NCBI GenBank assembly: GCA_041690535.1
Contig: JAWLHA010000056.1
Location: 1-28,856, forward strand
Reading direction: 5' to 3'
From: JAWLHA01 sp041690535
GTDB lineage: Bacteria > Pseudomonadota > Gammaproteobacteria > Thiohalomonadales > Thiohalomonadaceae
Length of the DNA: 28,856 nt
The notes beneath the pieces are model-generated. The model searched no databases and was not told where the DNA came from. It saw only the letters and a program-made list of their open reading frames with translations. Positions 7,428-14,663 of this stretch are shown piece by piece. Position 1 is the first letter of the stretch. Every line of letters begins with the position of its first letter. A program made the position numbers and the translations under genes.

Positions 7428-7553
7428 ACTTTAGTGTGACTCCACGAGAGCGCGCTCCGTTCTGCATGCTGAATGGCCAATGTATTGGACCGGCTCGATG
7501 GCAGGAGGATGGGTGCAACCCCGAATAAAATGGGCGACGACAGGAGAGGAAAC

Positions 7554-8816
7554 ATGGCCAAAGAAATGCGCGACACACCGATGCTCGACGAGCTTGAGAA
7601 GGGCCCCTGGCCCAGCTTTGTGACCGGTCTCAAGCGGCTGGCCAACGACAAAGACATGATGGTCGACCTGCTGGGCCAGCTGGAAACCTCCTACGAGACC
7701 AAAAAGGGTTACTGGAAAGGCGGCACCGTCGGGGTGGTGGGCTACGGAGGCGGCATCATTCCCCGCTTCACCGAATTGAAAGACGACAACAACGAGCCCC
7801 TCTACCCGGAAGCCGCCGAATTTCACACCCTGAGGGTGCAGCCCCCGGCCGGCATGCACTACGACACCAAGACCTTGCGCAAGATGTGCGAGATTTGGGA
7901 GCGTTGGGGGTCTGGTTTGATCGCCTTCCACGGCCAGTCCGGGGACATCATGTTCCAGGGGACCACCTCCAGGAACGTGCAGCCGGCGTTCGATGAGCTG
8001 AACGAACTCGGCTTCGATCTCGGCGGCGCCGGCCCGGCCGTGCGCACCGGCATGTCCTGCGTGGGCGCCGCCCGCTGCGAGCAGTCCTGTGCCAACGAAC
8101 AGCGCATCCACCGCATGCTGGTGAACGCCTTTCTGGACGACATGCACCGCCCCGCCCTGCCCTACAAGTTCAAGTTCAAGGTCTCGGGCTGCCCCAACGA
8201 CTGCATGAACTCCATCCACCGGGCCGACATGTCCATCATCGGCACCTGGCGGGACGACATGAAGGTGGACCAGGCAGAGGTCCAGACCTTCGTGGCCGAG
8301 AAGGGACGCAAGTACGTCATCGACAACGTCATCAACCGCTGCCCCACCAAGTCGCTGTCGCTCAACGATAATGACACGCTGGACGTGGACAACAAGAATT
8401 GCGTGCGTTGCATGCACTGCCTCAACGTGATGAACAAGGCGCTCTCGCCCGGGGACGACAAGGGCGTGACCATACTCATCGGCGGCAAGCGCACGCTGAA
8501 GATCGGCGACCTGATGGGGACGGTGGTGGTGCCCTTCATGAAGCTGGATGAGGATGAAGATTACGAACAGCTGCTGGAGATCGCCCAGAACACCATCGAC
8601 TTTTTCGCCGAGAATGCGCTGGAGCACGAGCGCACGGGTGAGATGATCGAGCGGATCGGGCTGGTCAACTTCCTCGAGGGGATTGGTCTCGAGGTCGAGC
8701 CCAACATGCTCGCCCAGCCGCGTAGCAACTCCTACGTCCGCATGGATGGGTGGGACGAGGACGCCCGCAAGTGGTTCGAACGCAAAGCCGAGGCCGACAC
8801 CGCCGCGGCCGGCTGA
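7554..8816 (+). CDS. dsrA: Dissimilatory sulfite reductase alpha subunit, oxidative (sulfur-oxidiser) type
   Basis: This 420-residue subunit would, with DsrB, form the alpha2beta2 siroheme enzyme that in sulfur oxidisers runs in the oxidative direction, producing sulfite from stored sulfur delivered by DsrC. The protein is full length and intact. Cys169 and Cys175 (CX5C) with Cys213 and Cys217 (GCPNDC) are the siroheme-4Fe4S ligands; Cys263, 283, 286 and 289 form the inserted ferredoxin-type cluster (NCVRCMHC). The N-terminus MLDELEKGPWPSFVTGLKR is typical of the alpha subunit. The ATG at 7554 is preceded by AGGAGAGGA (7542-7550); the frame is open from 7473 but the extra residues have no homology. 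Oddly, no dsrB follows: a strong terminator lies 27 bases after the stop and then repeats. Normally dsrA heads the dsrABEFHCMKLJOPN cluster. Confidence 0.95.
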   Translation: MAKEMRDTPMLDELEKGPWPSFVTGLKRLANDKDMMVDLLGQLETSYETKKGYWKGGTVGVVGYGGGIIPRFTELKDDNNEPLYPEAAEFHTLRVQPPAGMHYDTKTLRKMCEIWERWGSGLIAFHGQSGDIMFQGTTSRNVQPAFDELNELGFDLGGAGPAVRTGMSCVGAARCEQSCANEQRIHRMLVNAFLDDMHRPALPYKFKFKVSGCPNDCMNSIHRADMSIIGTWRDDMKVDQAEVQTFVAEKGRKYVIDNVINRCPTKSLSLNDNDTLDVDNKNCVRCMHCLNVMNKALSPGDDKGVTILIGGKRTLKIGDLMGTVVVPFMKLDEDEDYEQLLEIAQNTIDFFAENALEHERTGEMIERIGLVNFLEGIGLEVEPNMLAQPRSNSYVRMDGWDEDARKWFERKAEADTAAAG

Positions 8817-8843
8817 TCCGGCACAGCTCTCCGGTCCTTCAGG

Positions 8844-8872
8844 GGCAGTCCGCAAGGGCTGCCTTTTTTTTT
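8844..8872 (+). terminator. Rho-independent terminator of dsrA
   Basis: GGCAGTCC (8844-8851) pairs along its full 8 bases, with one G-U, with GGGCTGCC (8856-8863) across a GCAA tetraloop of the stable GNRA class. Nine T follow (8864-8872). It starts 27 bases after the dsrA stop, so dsrA appears to be a one-gene transcript. Confidence 0.92.
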
Positions 8873-8881
8873 GGAAGTCCG

Positions 8882-9069
8882 GTAACTACTCGCCCCCTGT
8901 CATTCCCGCGAAGGCGCGCGAAGGCGGGAATCCAGTCTGGTCAAGGCTGAGAAGATAAGAGTGTTTGATCCTCCCTGCGCAAGTGGAGAACACCACTCGT
9001 TCACTTGTCACTTTTCTGGATTCCCGCCTTCGCGGGGAATGACGGTTTCTGGGGGGGGCGAGCAGTTAC
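8882..9069. repeat. Family M element M1 (188 bp, MITE-like)
   Basis: The ends are GTAACTACTCGCCCCC and, inverted, GGGGGGCGAGCAGTTAC, matching at all but one or two positions. Just inside each end is the widespread CATTCCCGCGAAGGCGGGAATCCA-type palindrome, once in each orientation. The middle is unrelated to that of M2. It is flanked by GGAAGTCC (8873-8880) and GAAATCC (9070-9076), a near direct repeat that may be a target-site duplication. Confidence 0.75.
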
Positions 9070-9076
9070 GAAATCC

Positions 9077-9209
9077 GTAACTACTCACTCCCCCGTCATT
9101 CCCGCGCAGGCGGGAATCCAATGAACAGAAGCACGCTCCAATGGATCCCCGCCTTCGCGGGGATGACGAATTTCCTGTACCGTTCGTGATCACCTGGGTG
9201 AGCAGTTAC
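9077..9209. repeat. Family M element M2 (133 bp, MITE-like)
   Basis: It starts with GTAACTACTCAC and ends with GTGAGCAGTTAC (inverted, one mismatch). It is flanked by GAAATCC at 9070-9076 and 9211-9217. It follows M1 with only 7 bases between them, so the two form a tandem pair. It is 132 of 133 bases identical to M4 at 24052-24184. Confidence 0.82.
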
Positions 9210-9231
9210 GGAAATCCTTGGAAATCAAAGT

Positions 9232-9260
9232 GTGACAGTAGTGCACCGGTGTACTAGATA
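9232..9260 (+). promoter_or_regulatory. Candidate promoter with palindromic operator-like spacer for the 9293 cyclase gene
   Basis: A -35-like GTGACA (9232-9237), a 17-base spacer and a weak -10-like TAGATA (9255-9260) precede the gene. The last 14 bases of the spacer are GTGCACCGGTGTAC, a palindrome with a single G-T mismatch. A dyad between -35 and -10 is a classical repressor or MerR-type activator site, but no regulator gene is adjacent. Confidence 0.35.
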
Positions 9261-9292
9261 GAGAGGGATTCATCCCACCAAGACAGGCGCGA

Positions 9293-11701
9293 ATGGAGCG
9301 TTCCGATCCCAGGCCGGATGTGCCGTCGCACCCAGGCGGAGCGCCGCGGCTCACCGATCTGTTTTTCCGGCGACCCAATGTCCCGACCGCGCTTGCCCTG
9401 CTTGGGGGCGTCTTGCTGACACTCCTGCTGTTTCTCATCGTTCGGGAATCGGAAAGCGATTTGCTGGAGACGCAGTTTCGCTGGCGCGCCAGCAGCCATG
9501 CCGCCGCCCTGCGGCAAGGCCTCAGCGAAGACCTGGAGGTGCTCAGCTCTCTCGCCGCCTTGTTTCGCGCCAGCCTGGATGTGTCGTGGGATGAGTTCAC
9601 CACCTTTGTCAGCGACACGGTGGGCCGGCACCAGGACATACGTGCCCTCGCCTGGATCCCCAGAGTCAGCGCAGCCGAGCGGCAGCAGTTCGTACAGGCG
9701 GCGAGGCAGAACGGTTTCCCGGAATACCAGATCCGCGAGGGGCGCCTGCACGGGCCGATGCAAGTTGCGGGCCAGCGGCCGGTCCATTTTCCCATACACT
9801 ACCTCAGCCCCCTGGCGGCGAACCCCCTGCTGTTGGGTTTCGATCTCGCCGCGCATCCGCGCATTGCGGAGATCCTGGCCGAATCGCGCGACCGTGGAGA
9901 GCGCCTCACCACCGAGCGCATCGCCATTCCCGGCCCCGAAGAGGCCTACGAGGTGCTGATTGTGCAGCCGGTTTACGCCGGAGGCATGCCCCCCGACACA
10001 GTGGCCGAACGGCGCGCGGCCTTGCAGGGGTTCGTGGCCGTTCTGTTCAGGGTGGGCCGACTGGTCGAGGAAGCGCTGGAGGACCGCGTGGTGGCCGGGC
10101 TGGACATCGCCCTCCACGACGCAAGCGCCCCGGCTGAAGAGTCCTTTCTCTACCTCCACCCGTCCCGAAGCCGTACCATGCCCATTCTCCAGCGACGGAT
10201 GGATTTATTGCAGCAAGACATCCCCCTGCTCGTTCCGGGGCGGGAGTGGACCATAACATTCACCGCGGCCCCAGCCTTCTACGCGCAGTTCAGTCCGTGG
10301 CGGTCCTGGGGGATTTTGCTCGGGGGCCTGCTGTTCGCCCTCGCCTCCACCCTCTACCTGCGGGGGGCGCTGAGCCATGCGGAGCGAGAGCGTGCCCTGG
10401 CGGCGCGGCAGGCGGCGCTCAACGACGCCCTCTCCCGGGAGGTGGAGGAGCGCCGCCAGGCCCAGGCGACCCTGCGCCGGCGCGAGGCACAGCTCATGGA
10501 GGCGCAGCGGATCGCCGCACTCGGGAGCATGGAGCTGGATGCCCGCAGCGGTGAGACCAGCTGGTCCGGCGAGCTTTACCGAATCCTCGGCTACGCCCCC
10601 GAGAGCCTCCCCCCGAGTTGGCAGGCCTTTCTGGCGCGCACCCACCCCGAAGATCGGGAACTGCTTTCCAATCGCTTTGATGAAGCGTTGACCGCCCACC
10701 AGGGATTTACCCTCGACTGCCGGATCGTCCGTGCCGGCGGTGGGGAGCGCTACGTGCGCACCCAGGGGGAATTCACTGCCGAGGCGGGCAACGGGGAGCG
10801 GTTCGTGCTGACGGTGCAAGACATCACCGAGCGGAAGAGTGTGGAGAGCCTGCTGCGCCAGTCCCATGACACCCTCTCCACCATCCTCAACAACCTCGAT
10901 GTGGTGGTGTACGTGGTGGACATGGAGAGCGACGAGCTTCTGTTCGTCAACCAGTACGCGCGGCGGGTGTTCGGCCAGGCCAACCCCGATCTCTGGACCG
11001 AGCGGCAGCTTATGACGGTGGGAAAAGGGACGACCGGTGTCTATGTGTGGGAAGCTCGGAACGCCCTCAACGGGCGCTGGTACGAATGCAGGGACCAACC
11101 CATTACCTGGCGCGACGGCCGTCTGGTGCGGCTGGAGATTGCGGTGGACATCACCGAGCGCAAGCGGATGGACGAACAGATCAGACACGTCGCCAGCCAC
11201 GACCCGCTCACGGGCCTGCCCAATCGCCCGCTGTTCATGGACCGGGCCACGGTGGCCCTGGCCCGCGCCCGGCGCATGGCCACACTCGCGGCCATCCTGT
11301 TCATTGATTTGGATGGCTTCAAGGAGGTCAACGACTCGCTCGGCCACGAGGCCGGCGACCTGGTCCTGCGGGAGGTGGCCGAACGGCTGCACCGCGCCGT
11401 GCGCAGCGCCGACACCGTCGCCCGCTTCGGCGGCGACGAATTCGCCATGATCCTCACCGACGTGGTCGGACGGAGCGGCGTGATCAAGGTGGCCGAGAGC
11501 GTGCTCACCTCCATCGCCCACCCCTACACCGTCCTCTCCCGGGAGGCCCGACTCACCGCCAGCATCGGCATCGCCCTCTTCCCCCACGATGGGGACACCC
11601 CCGAGCAACTGCTGAAGCGGGCCGACGATGCCATGTACGCGGCCAAGGGCACGGGGAAAAACCGGTGGGAGTTCGCCTCGGAGGAGTTGGAGTTGCAGTA
11701 G
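9293..11701 (+). CDS. Membrane-bound CHASE-PAS-PAS-GGDEF diguanylate cyclase
   Basis: This 802-residue sensor would make c-di-GMP from two GTP in response to a periplasmic ligand. A transmembrane segment at about 32-50 and another at about 338-358 enclose a CHASE-type sensory domain (about 75-300, with IRALAWIPRVSAAER and a YLSPLAANPLLLGFDLAAHP segment). A helical linker with many Arg, Glu and Ala follows, then a PAS_3 domain (about 405-515, ending ITERK), a second PAS (about 522-620, ITERKRMDE) and GGDEF (about 635-795). The active-site GGDEF motif is intact near 713 and the inhibitory RxxD site (RSAD) lies five residues before it, so product inhibition is expected. There is no EAL domain. 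The start is uncertain because the upstream ribosome binding site is weak. Confidence 0.92.
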   Translation: MERSDPRPDVPSHPGGAPRLTDLFFRRPNVPTALALLGGVLLTLLLFLIVRESESDLLETQFRWRASSHAAALRQGLSEDLEVLSSLAALFRASLDVSWDEFTTFVSDTVGRHQDIRALAWIPRVSAAERQQFVQAARQNGFPEYQIREGRLHGPMQVAGQRPVHFPIHYLSPLAANPLLLGFDLAAHPRIAEILAESRDRGERLTTERIAIPGPEEAYEVLIVQPVYAGGMPPDTVAERRAALQGFVAVLFRVGRLVEEALEDRVVAGLDIALHDASAPAEESFLYLHPSRSRTMPILQRRMDLLQQDIPLLVPGREWTITFTAAPAFYAQFSPWRSWGILLGGLLFALASTLYLRGALSHAERERALAARQAALNDALSREVEERRQAQATLRRREAQLMEAQRIAALGSMELDARSGETSWSGELYRILGYAPESLPPSWQAFLARTHPEDRELLSNRFDEALTAHQGFTLDCRIVRAGGGERYVRTQGEFTAEAGNGERFVLTVQDITERKSVESLLRQSHDTLSTILNNLDVVVYVVDMESDELLFVNQYARRVFGQANPDLWTERQLMTVGKGTTGVYVWEARNALNGRWYECRDQPITWRDGRLVRLEIAVDITERKRMDEQIRHVASHDPLTGLPNRPLFMDRATVALARARRMATLAAILFIDLDGFKEVNDSLGHEAGDLVLREVAERLHRAVRSADTVARFGGDEFAMILTDVVGRSGVIKVAESVLTSIAHPYTVLSREARLTASIGIALFPHDGDTPEQLLKRADDAMYAAKGTGKNRWEFASEELELQ

Positions 11702-11734
11702 CGAGTGGTGAGGGGAGCGCAACGGCCCACGCGC

Positions 11735-14497
11735 TCAGACAGCGAGCCGCAGCCCGGGCGGCAAGCTCTCCCCCAGTACCTGACGCTGCTCCGCCGCCTC
11801 CAGCTCGACCACTTCGGTGACCATGCGGGTCCACCCCTCGGGGGCCTTGGCCCGGCGCAGGCGCTCGGCCACCCGCTGGCGCAGTGCCGGCTCCAGGTCC
11901 CGCTGGCGGTCCCCTGTCAGCCGCGCCAGCTGGGCGGCGGCGAAGGGCAGTTGGGGCGTGGTGCGCCACTCCAGAGCCAGGATGCGCTCCAGCCATCCGG
12001 CGGCCACGGGCGCCGGGACCACGGCGTGGGCGCTGGCATAGAAAGGCTGGCGGGCACCGAGCCGCCCCACCGCCCACCAGCTGTTCAGGTTCTCGGAGGG
12101 CTTGGCGAGCCGTGCCAGCAGCCACTCCCCCGTCTCCACCTTGCGCTCCACCGGCAGCCGCTCCAGGGAGCCTACCAGGCGCACCATGTCGTCATGGCCC
12201 AGGCGTTTGGGGCCGGGCGGGCGCCGACGCGCCCCCTTGCCCGGGGGTTGGAGGTCAAAGGCCATCTCCTCCCAGAGGGCCTGCTGAGCACGGGCGTCCA
12301 GCCCCCCGGCGAGGCGACGCCAGAGGGTCCACCACTCCGACCACCCCTGGCTCTCCCCGGCGAACTGAAGCCCCTGGGCGAACAGCGCCCACACCTGTGC
12401 CACCCGCCAGTCATCCAGGGGATAGCCAAATCCCGGGCGCAGGCAAAAACCGGTGAAGTTCAGCCACACCCGCTCGTGTTCCGGTGAGCGCCGGCGCCGG
12501 CGTGCCCCCTCCATCAGCGGCTCGAACAGATCGCGCAGCAGCGGCGTCTCCCACCGCTCCCGGGGACCGAGGTGCCGCTCCAGCTCGCCCCGCAGCCGCT
12601 TGGCCTCGCGGGCCTCGCTGCGCCCCCCGAACACCTGCCCGAGCCGTGCCACCGCCTCGGCAAACCCCCGTCCCAGATGGGCCTCGGCATCGACCCCCTC
12701 CAGGGGCGCCCGCGCCCCCCGCAGCTGGAACTCCAGCCCCCAGCGCGCCGGCTCCCGCTCCAAACTGACGCACTGAAGCTCCAGGGTGCCGACCTCCGTC
12801 AGCCGCGCCGCCAGCTGAACGGGAATCTCGCCCGCCTCCCCCGCCCGGACCACGCTGTGCAAGGGGGGCAGATCGGTCACCTCCTCGGGGGTCAACTCAC
12901 TCAGCTCCCCCGGCCGACAGGGGGCGTCGGCATTAACCGAGGCCAGGCGGAAGCTGACCGGGCGCCCCAGCCGCAGCAGGAAGGTCCGCTCGGCCAGGCG
13001 CACCTCCTCCCCCTCGGGGGTGCCCTTGGGCAGCAGACACACCCCCTCGCGCCGCCCCGCCCCGTCGAGGGCCAGAAAATAGCTTCGCGCCGAGCCCCCG
13101 CCGATGCGCACGCCCCGGCCGAGCCGCGCCAGGGCGTAGGCCACCGCCCCCCGGGCCACGGCCAGCTCCGGTTCGGGGTTGTCGAGGCGCCGCACGGCCC
13201 CCCCTCGCCAGCCCTGGAGCGCCTCCAGCAGCCGGTCCGCCTGGGCTTGGCTGCGAAAGACACCCCCGTTGAGGAGCACCGCGTCAGGGACCAGCAGCGC
13301 CTCGTCAGCCCCGGCGCGCACCTCCAGCGCCTCCCGGGCAGCCCCCTCATGCCGCGCCAGAAAGGCCGCCACGTGGCGGGTGATGGCCGGATCGGCCGCA
13401 TAGGGCAGACCGAACTCCACAATCCCGCCGCGTACGCGCTGAGGGCGGGCATCGGCGGGGATGAGGGGAAAGAAGCCGTCCAGGATCAGGCGCTGCACCT
13501 CCTCCCGCATCAGCCGGGTGGAGCGCGCGCCCCCCACCAGCCGTGCCCCCGCCCCCAGCACCGTGACGGTGGCGCTCTCCGGGGCGTCGGGGGCCAGGAG
13601 GCGCTCCTTGACCAAGCGGCACTGCTGGGTGAGCTGGGCCATGGCCCCGGCGTCGAGGCGGGCCCCCCCTTCGGTGAGCCGCGCCTCGGCCAGGTGGGCC
13701 AGGGCGAGATCCATGTTGTCCCCCCCCAACATCAGGTGGTTGCCCACCCCCACCCGGGTCAGGCTGGGCTCCCCCGCCGCCCCTTCGACGCGAATGAGGG
13801 TGAGGTCGGTGGTGCCGCCCCCCACGTCACACACCAGCGCCAGCCGCACCCCGGCCAGCACCTCCGGCAGGGCGGCGCCGTGACGGGCGATGAAGTCGTA
13901 GAAGGCCGCCTGGGGCTCCTCCAGGAGGCGGCAGTGGGGCAGGCCCGCCTGGCGGGCGGCCTCCACCGTGAGCAGCCGGGCCTCCTCGTCGAAGGAGGCG
14001 GGCACCGTAAGGACCACCTCCTGCCGCTCCAGGGGGGCGTCGGGAAAGCGGGCGTTCCAGGCGGCGCGTACGTAGGCGAGGTAGCTGGCGCTGGCGTCCA
14101 CGGGCGATACCCTGGGGATGGGATCGGGGCCCCCCCAGGGGAGAATGGGGGCGGTACGGTCCACCGCCCGGTGGGAGAGCCAGCTCTTGGCGCTGGCCAC
14201 CAGTCGCCCCGGAACCCGCGCGCCCAGCTCGCGGGCGAGGGTACCGAGCACCGCCTCGGCCACGTAGGGGTCGTCCCCGGGCCAGGGGAGGCGCAGGTCC
14301 TGGGGGCGCAGCTCGCCGGGGGCGGGGTGATAGCGAAACGAGGGCAGCAGGAGTCGCTCCGCCACCTCCCCCGGGGCCACCAACTGGGCCAGGGGCAGCA
14401 GCTCGATGGGTGGGTGGAGCGGCTCCTGCGGGGCGTAGGCGACCACGGTGTGGGTGGTGCCCAGATCGATGCCGACCAGATAGCCCGAACGTTTCAT
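11735..14497 (-). CDS. Hsp70-like ATPase with C-terminal DUF3731 region
   Basis: This 920-residue protein has a DnaK-type ATPase domain with the phosphate-1 motif VGIDLGTTHTVVAY at the N-terminus, phosphate-2 VCDVGGGTTDLTLI near 220 and the adenosine motif LLNGGVFRSQAQADRLL near 400. The remaining ~400 residues are not a normal DnaK substrate-binding domain; they match the Hsp70-associated DUF3731 type, rich in Arg, Leu and Trp. The 5' end is taken at ATG 14497, where homology begins; no clear ribosome binding site is seen, and a TTG at 14536 would start inside the upstream hairpin. It is the last gene of a DUF2760-hsp70-hsp70 set and faces the cyclase gene 3' end to 3' end, 33 bases apart. 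Confidence 0.9.
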   Translation of the reverse strand: MKRSGYLVGIDLGTTHTVVAYAPQEPLHPPIELLPLAQLVAPGEVAERLLLPSFRYHPAPGELRPQDLRLPWPGDDPYVAEAVLGTLARELGARVPGRLVASAKSWLSHRAVDRTAPILPWGGPDPIPRVSPVDASASYLAYVRAAWNARFPDAPLERQEVVLTVPASFDEEARLLTVEAARQAGLPHCRLLEEPQAAFYDFIARHGAALPEVLAGVRLALVCDVGGGTTDLTLIRVEGAAGEPSLTRVGVGNHLMLGGDNMDLALAHLAEARLTEGGARLDAGAMAQLTQQCRLVKERLLAPDAPESATVTVLGAGARLVGGARSTRLMREEVQRLILDGFFPLIPADARPQRVRGGIVEFGLPYAADPAITRHVAAFLARHEGAAREALEVRAGADEALLVPDAVLLNGGVFRSQAQADRLLEALQGWRGGAVRRLDNPEPELAVARGAVAYALARLGRGVRIGGGSARSYFLALDGAGRREGVCLLPKGTPEGEEVRLAERTFLLRLGRPVSFRLASVNADAPCRPGELSELTPEEVTDLPPLHSVVRAGEAGEIPVQLAARLTEVGTLELQCVSLEREPARWGLEFQLRGARAPLEGVDAEAHLGRGFAEAVARLGQVFGGRSEAREAKRLRGELERHLGPRERWETPLLRDLFEPLMEGARRRRRSPEHERVWLNFTGFCLRPGFGYPLDDWRVAQVWALFAQGLQFAGESQGWSEWWTLWRRLAGGLDARAQQALWEEMAFDLQPPGKGARRRPPGPKRLGHDDMVRLVGSLERLPVERKVETGEWLLARLAKPSENLNSWWAVGRLGARQPFYASAHAVVPAPVAAGWLERILALEWRTTPQLPFAAAQLARLTGDRQRDLEPALRQRVAERLRRAKAPEGWTRMVTEVVELEAAEQRQVLGESLPPGLRLAV

Positions 14498-14528
14498 GAA
14501 TCCGCGTGATAATCGCGCAGGATATTGG

Positions 14529-14599
14529 CCGCACAAGGGATTTTCTGACGGAGCGCCGTATCGGGGAATACGGTCGGCGGAAGAAAATTCCTTGTGCGG
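14529..14599 (-). repeat. Long nested hairpin between the two hsp70 genes
   Basis: CCGCACAAGGGATTTTCT (14529-14546) is complementary to AGAAAATTCCTTGTGCGG (14582-14599) along 18 bases with a single mismatch (C-A or G-U depending on strand). Inside, CCGTAT (14556-14561) pairs with ATACGG (14568-14573) around a 6-base loop. The pairing can be extended outward by a few weaker pairs. On the transcribed minus strand it lies 32 bases before the second hsp70 start. There is no T-run, so it is not a simple terminator; it may be a processed or regulatory RNA element or a palindromic insertion. Confidence 0.75.
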
Positions 14600-14663
14600 T
14601 CAGGAGACAAGTGAGGGCGCGTGGATTTCATGAAATGTTCGGGAGAGGAGGCCATGGGGCCGC

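Noticed and set aside
7473..7553. N-terminal extension of DsrA from an upstream ATG
   Set aside because: The 27 extra residues do not resemble DsrA, and the ATG at 7554 has the strong AGGAGAGGA ribosome binding site.
7554..8816. dsrA as a decayed pseudogene because it lacks its partner
   Set aside because: The frame is full length with all siroheme and ferredoxin cysteines, a good ribosome binding site and a clean terminator, so it appears functional.
8882..9217. CRISPR array
   Set aside because: The repeated units are inverted and palindromic, of different lengths, without regular spacers and without cas genes.
12572..14509. A 645-codon plus-strand open frame opposite the long hsp70 gene
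   Set aside because: In GC-rich DNA the strand opposite a real gene often stays open. The protein is low-complexity Gly/Pro/His/Gln-rich with no domain, while the minus strand encodes a clear Hsp70.
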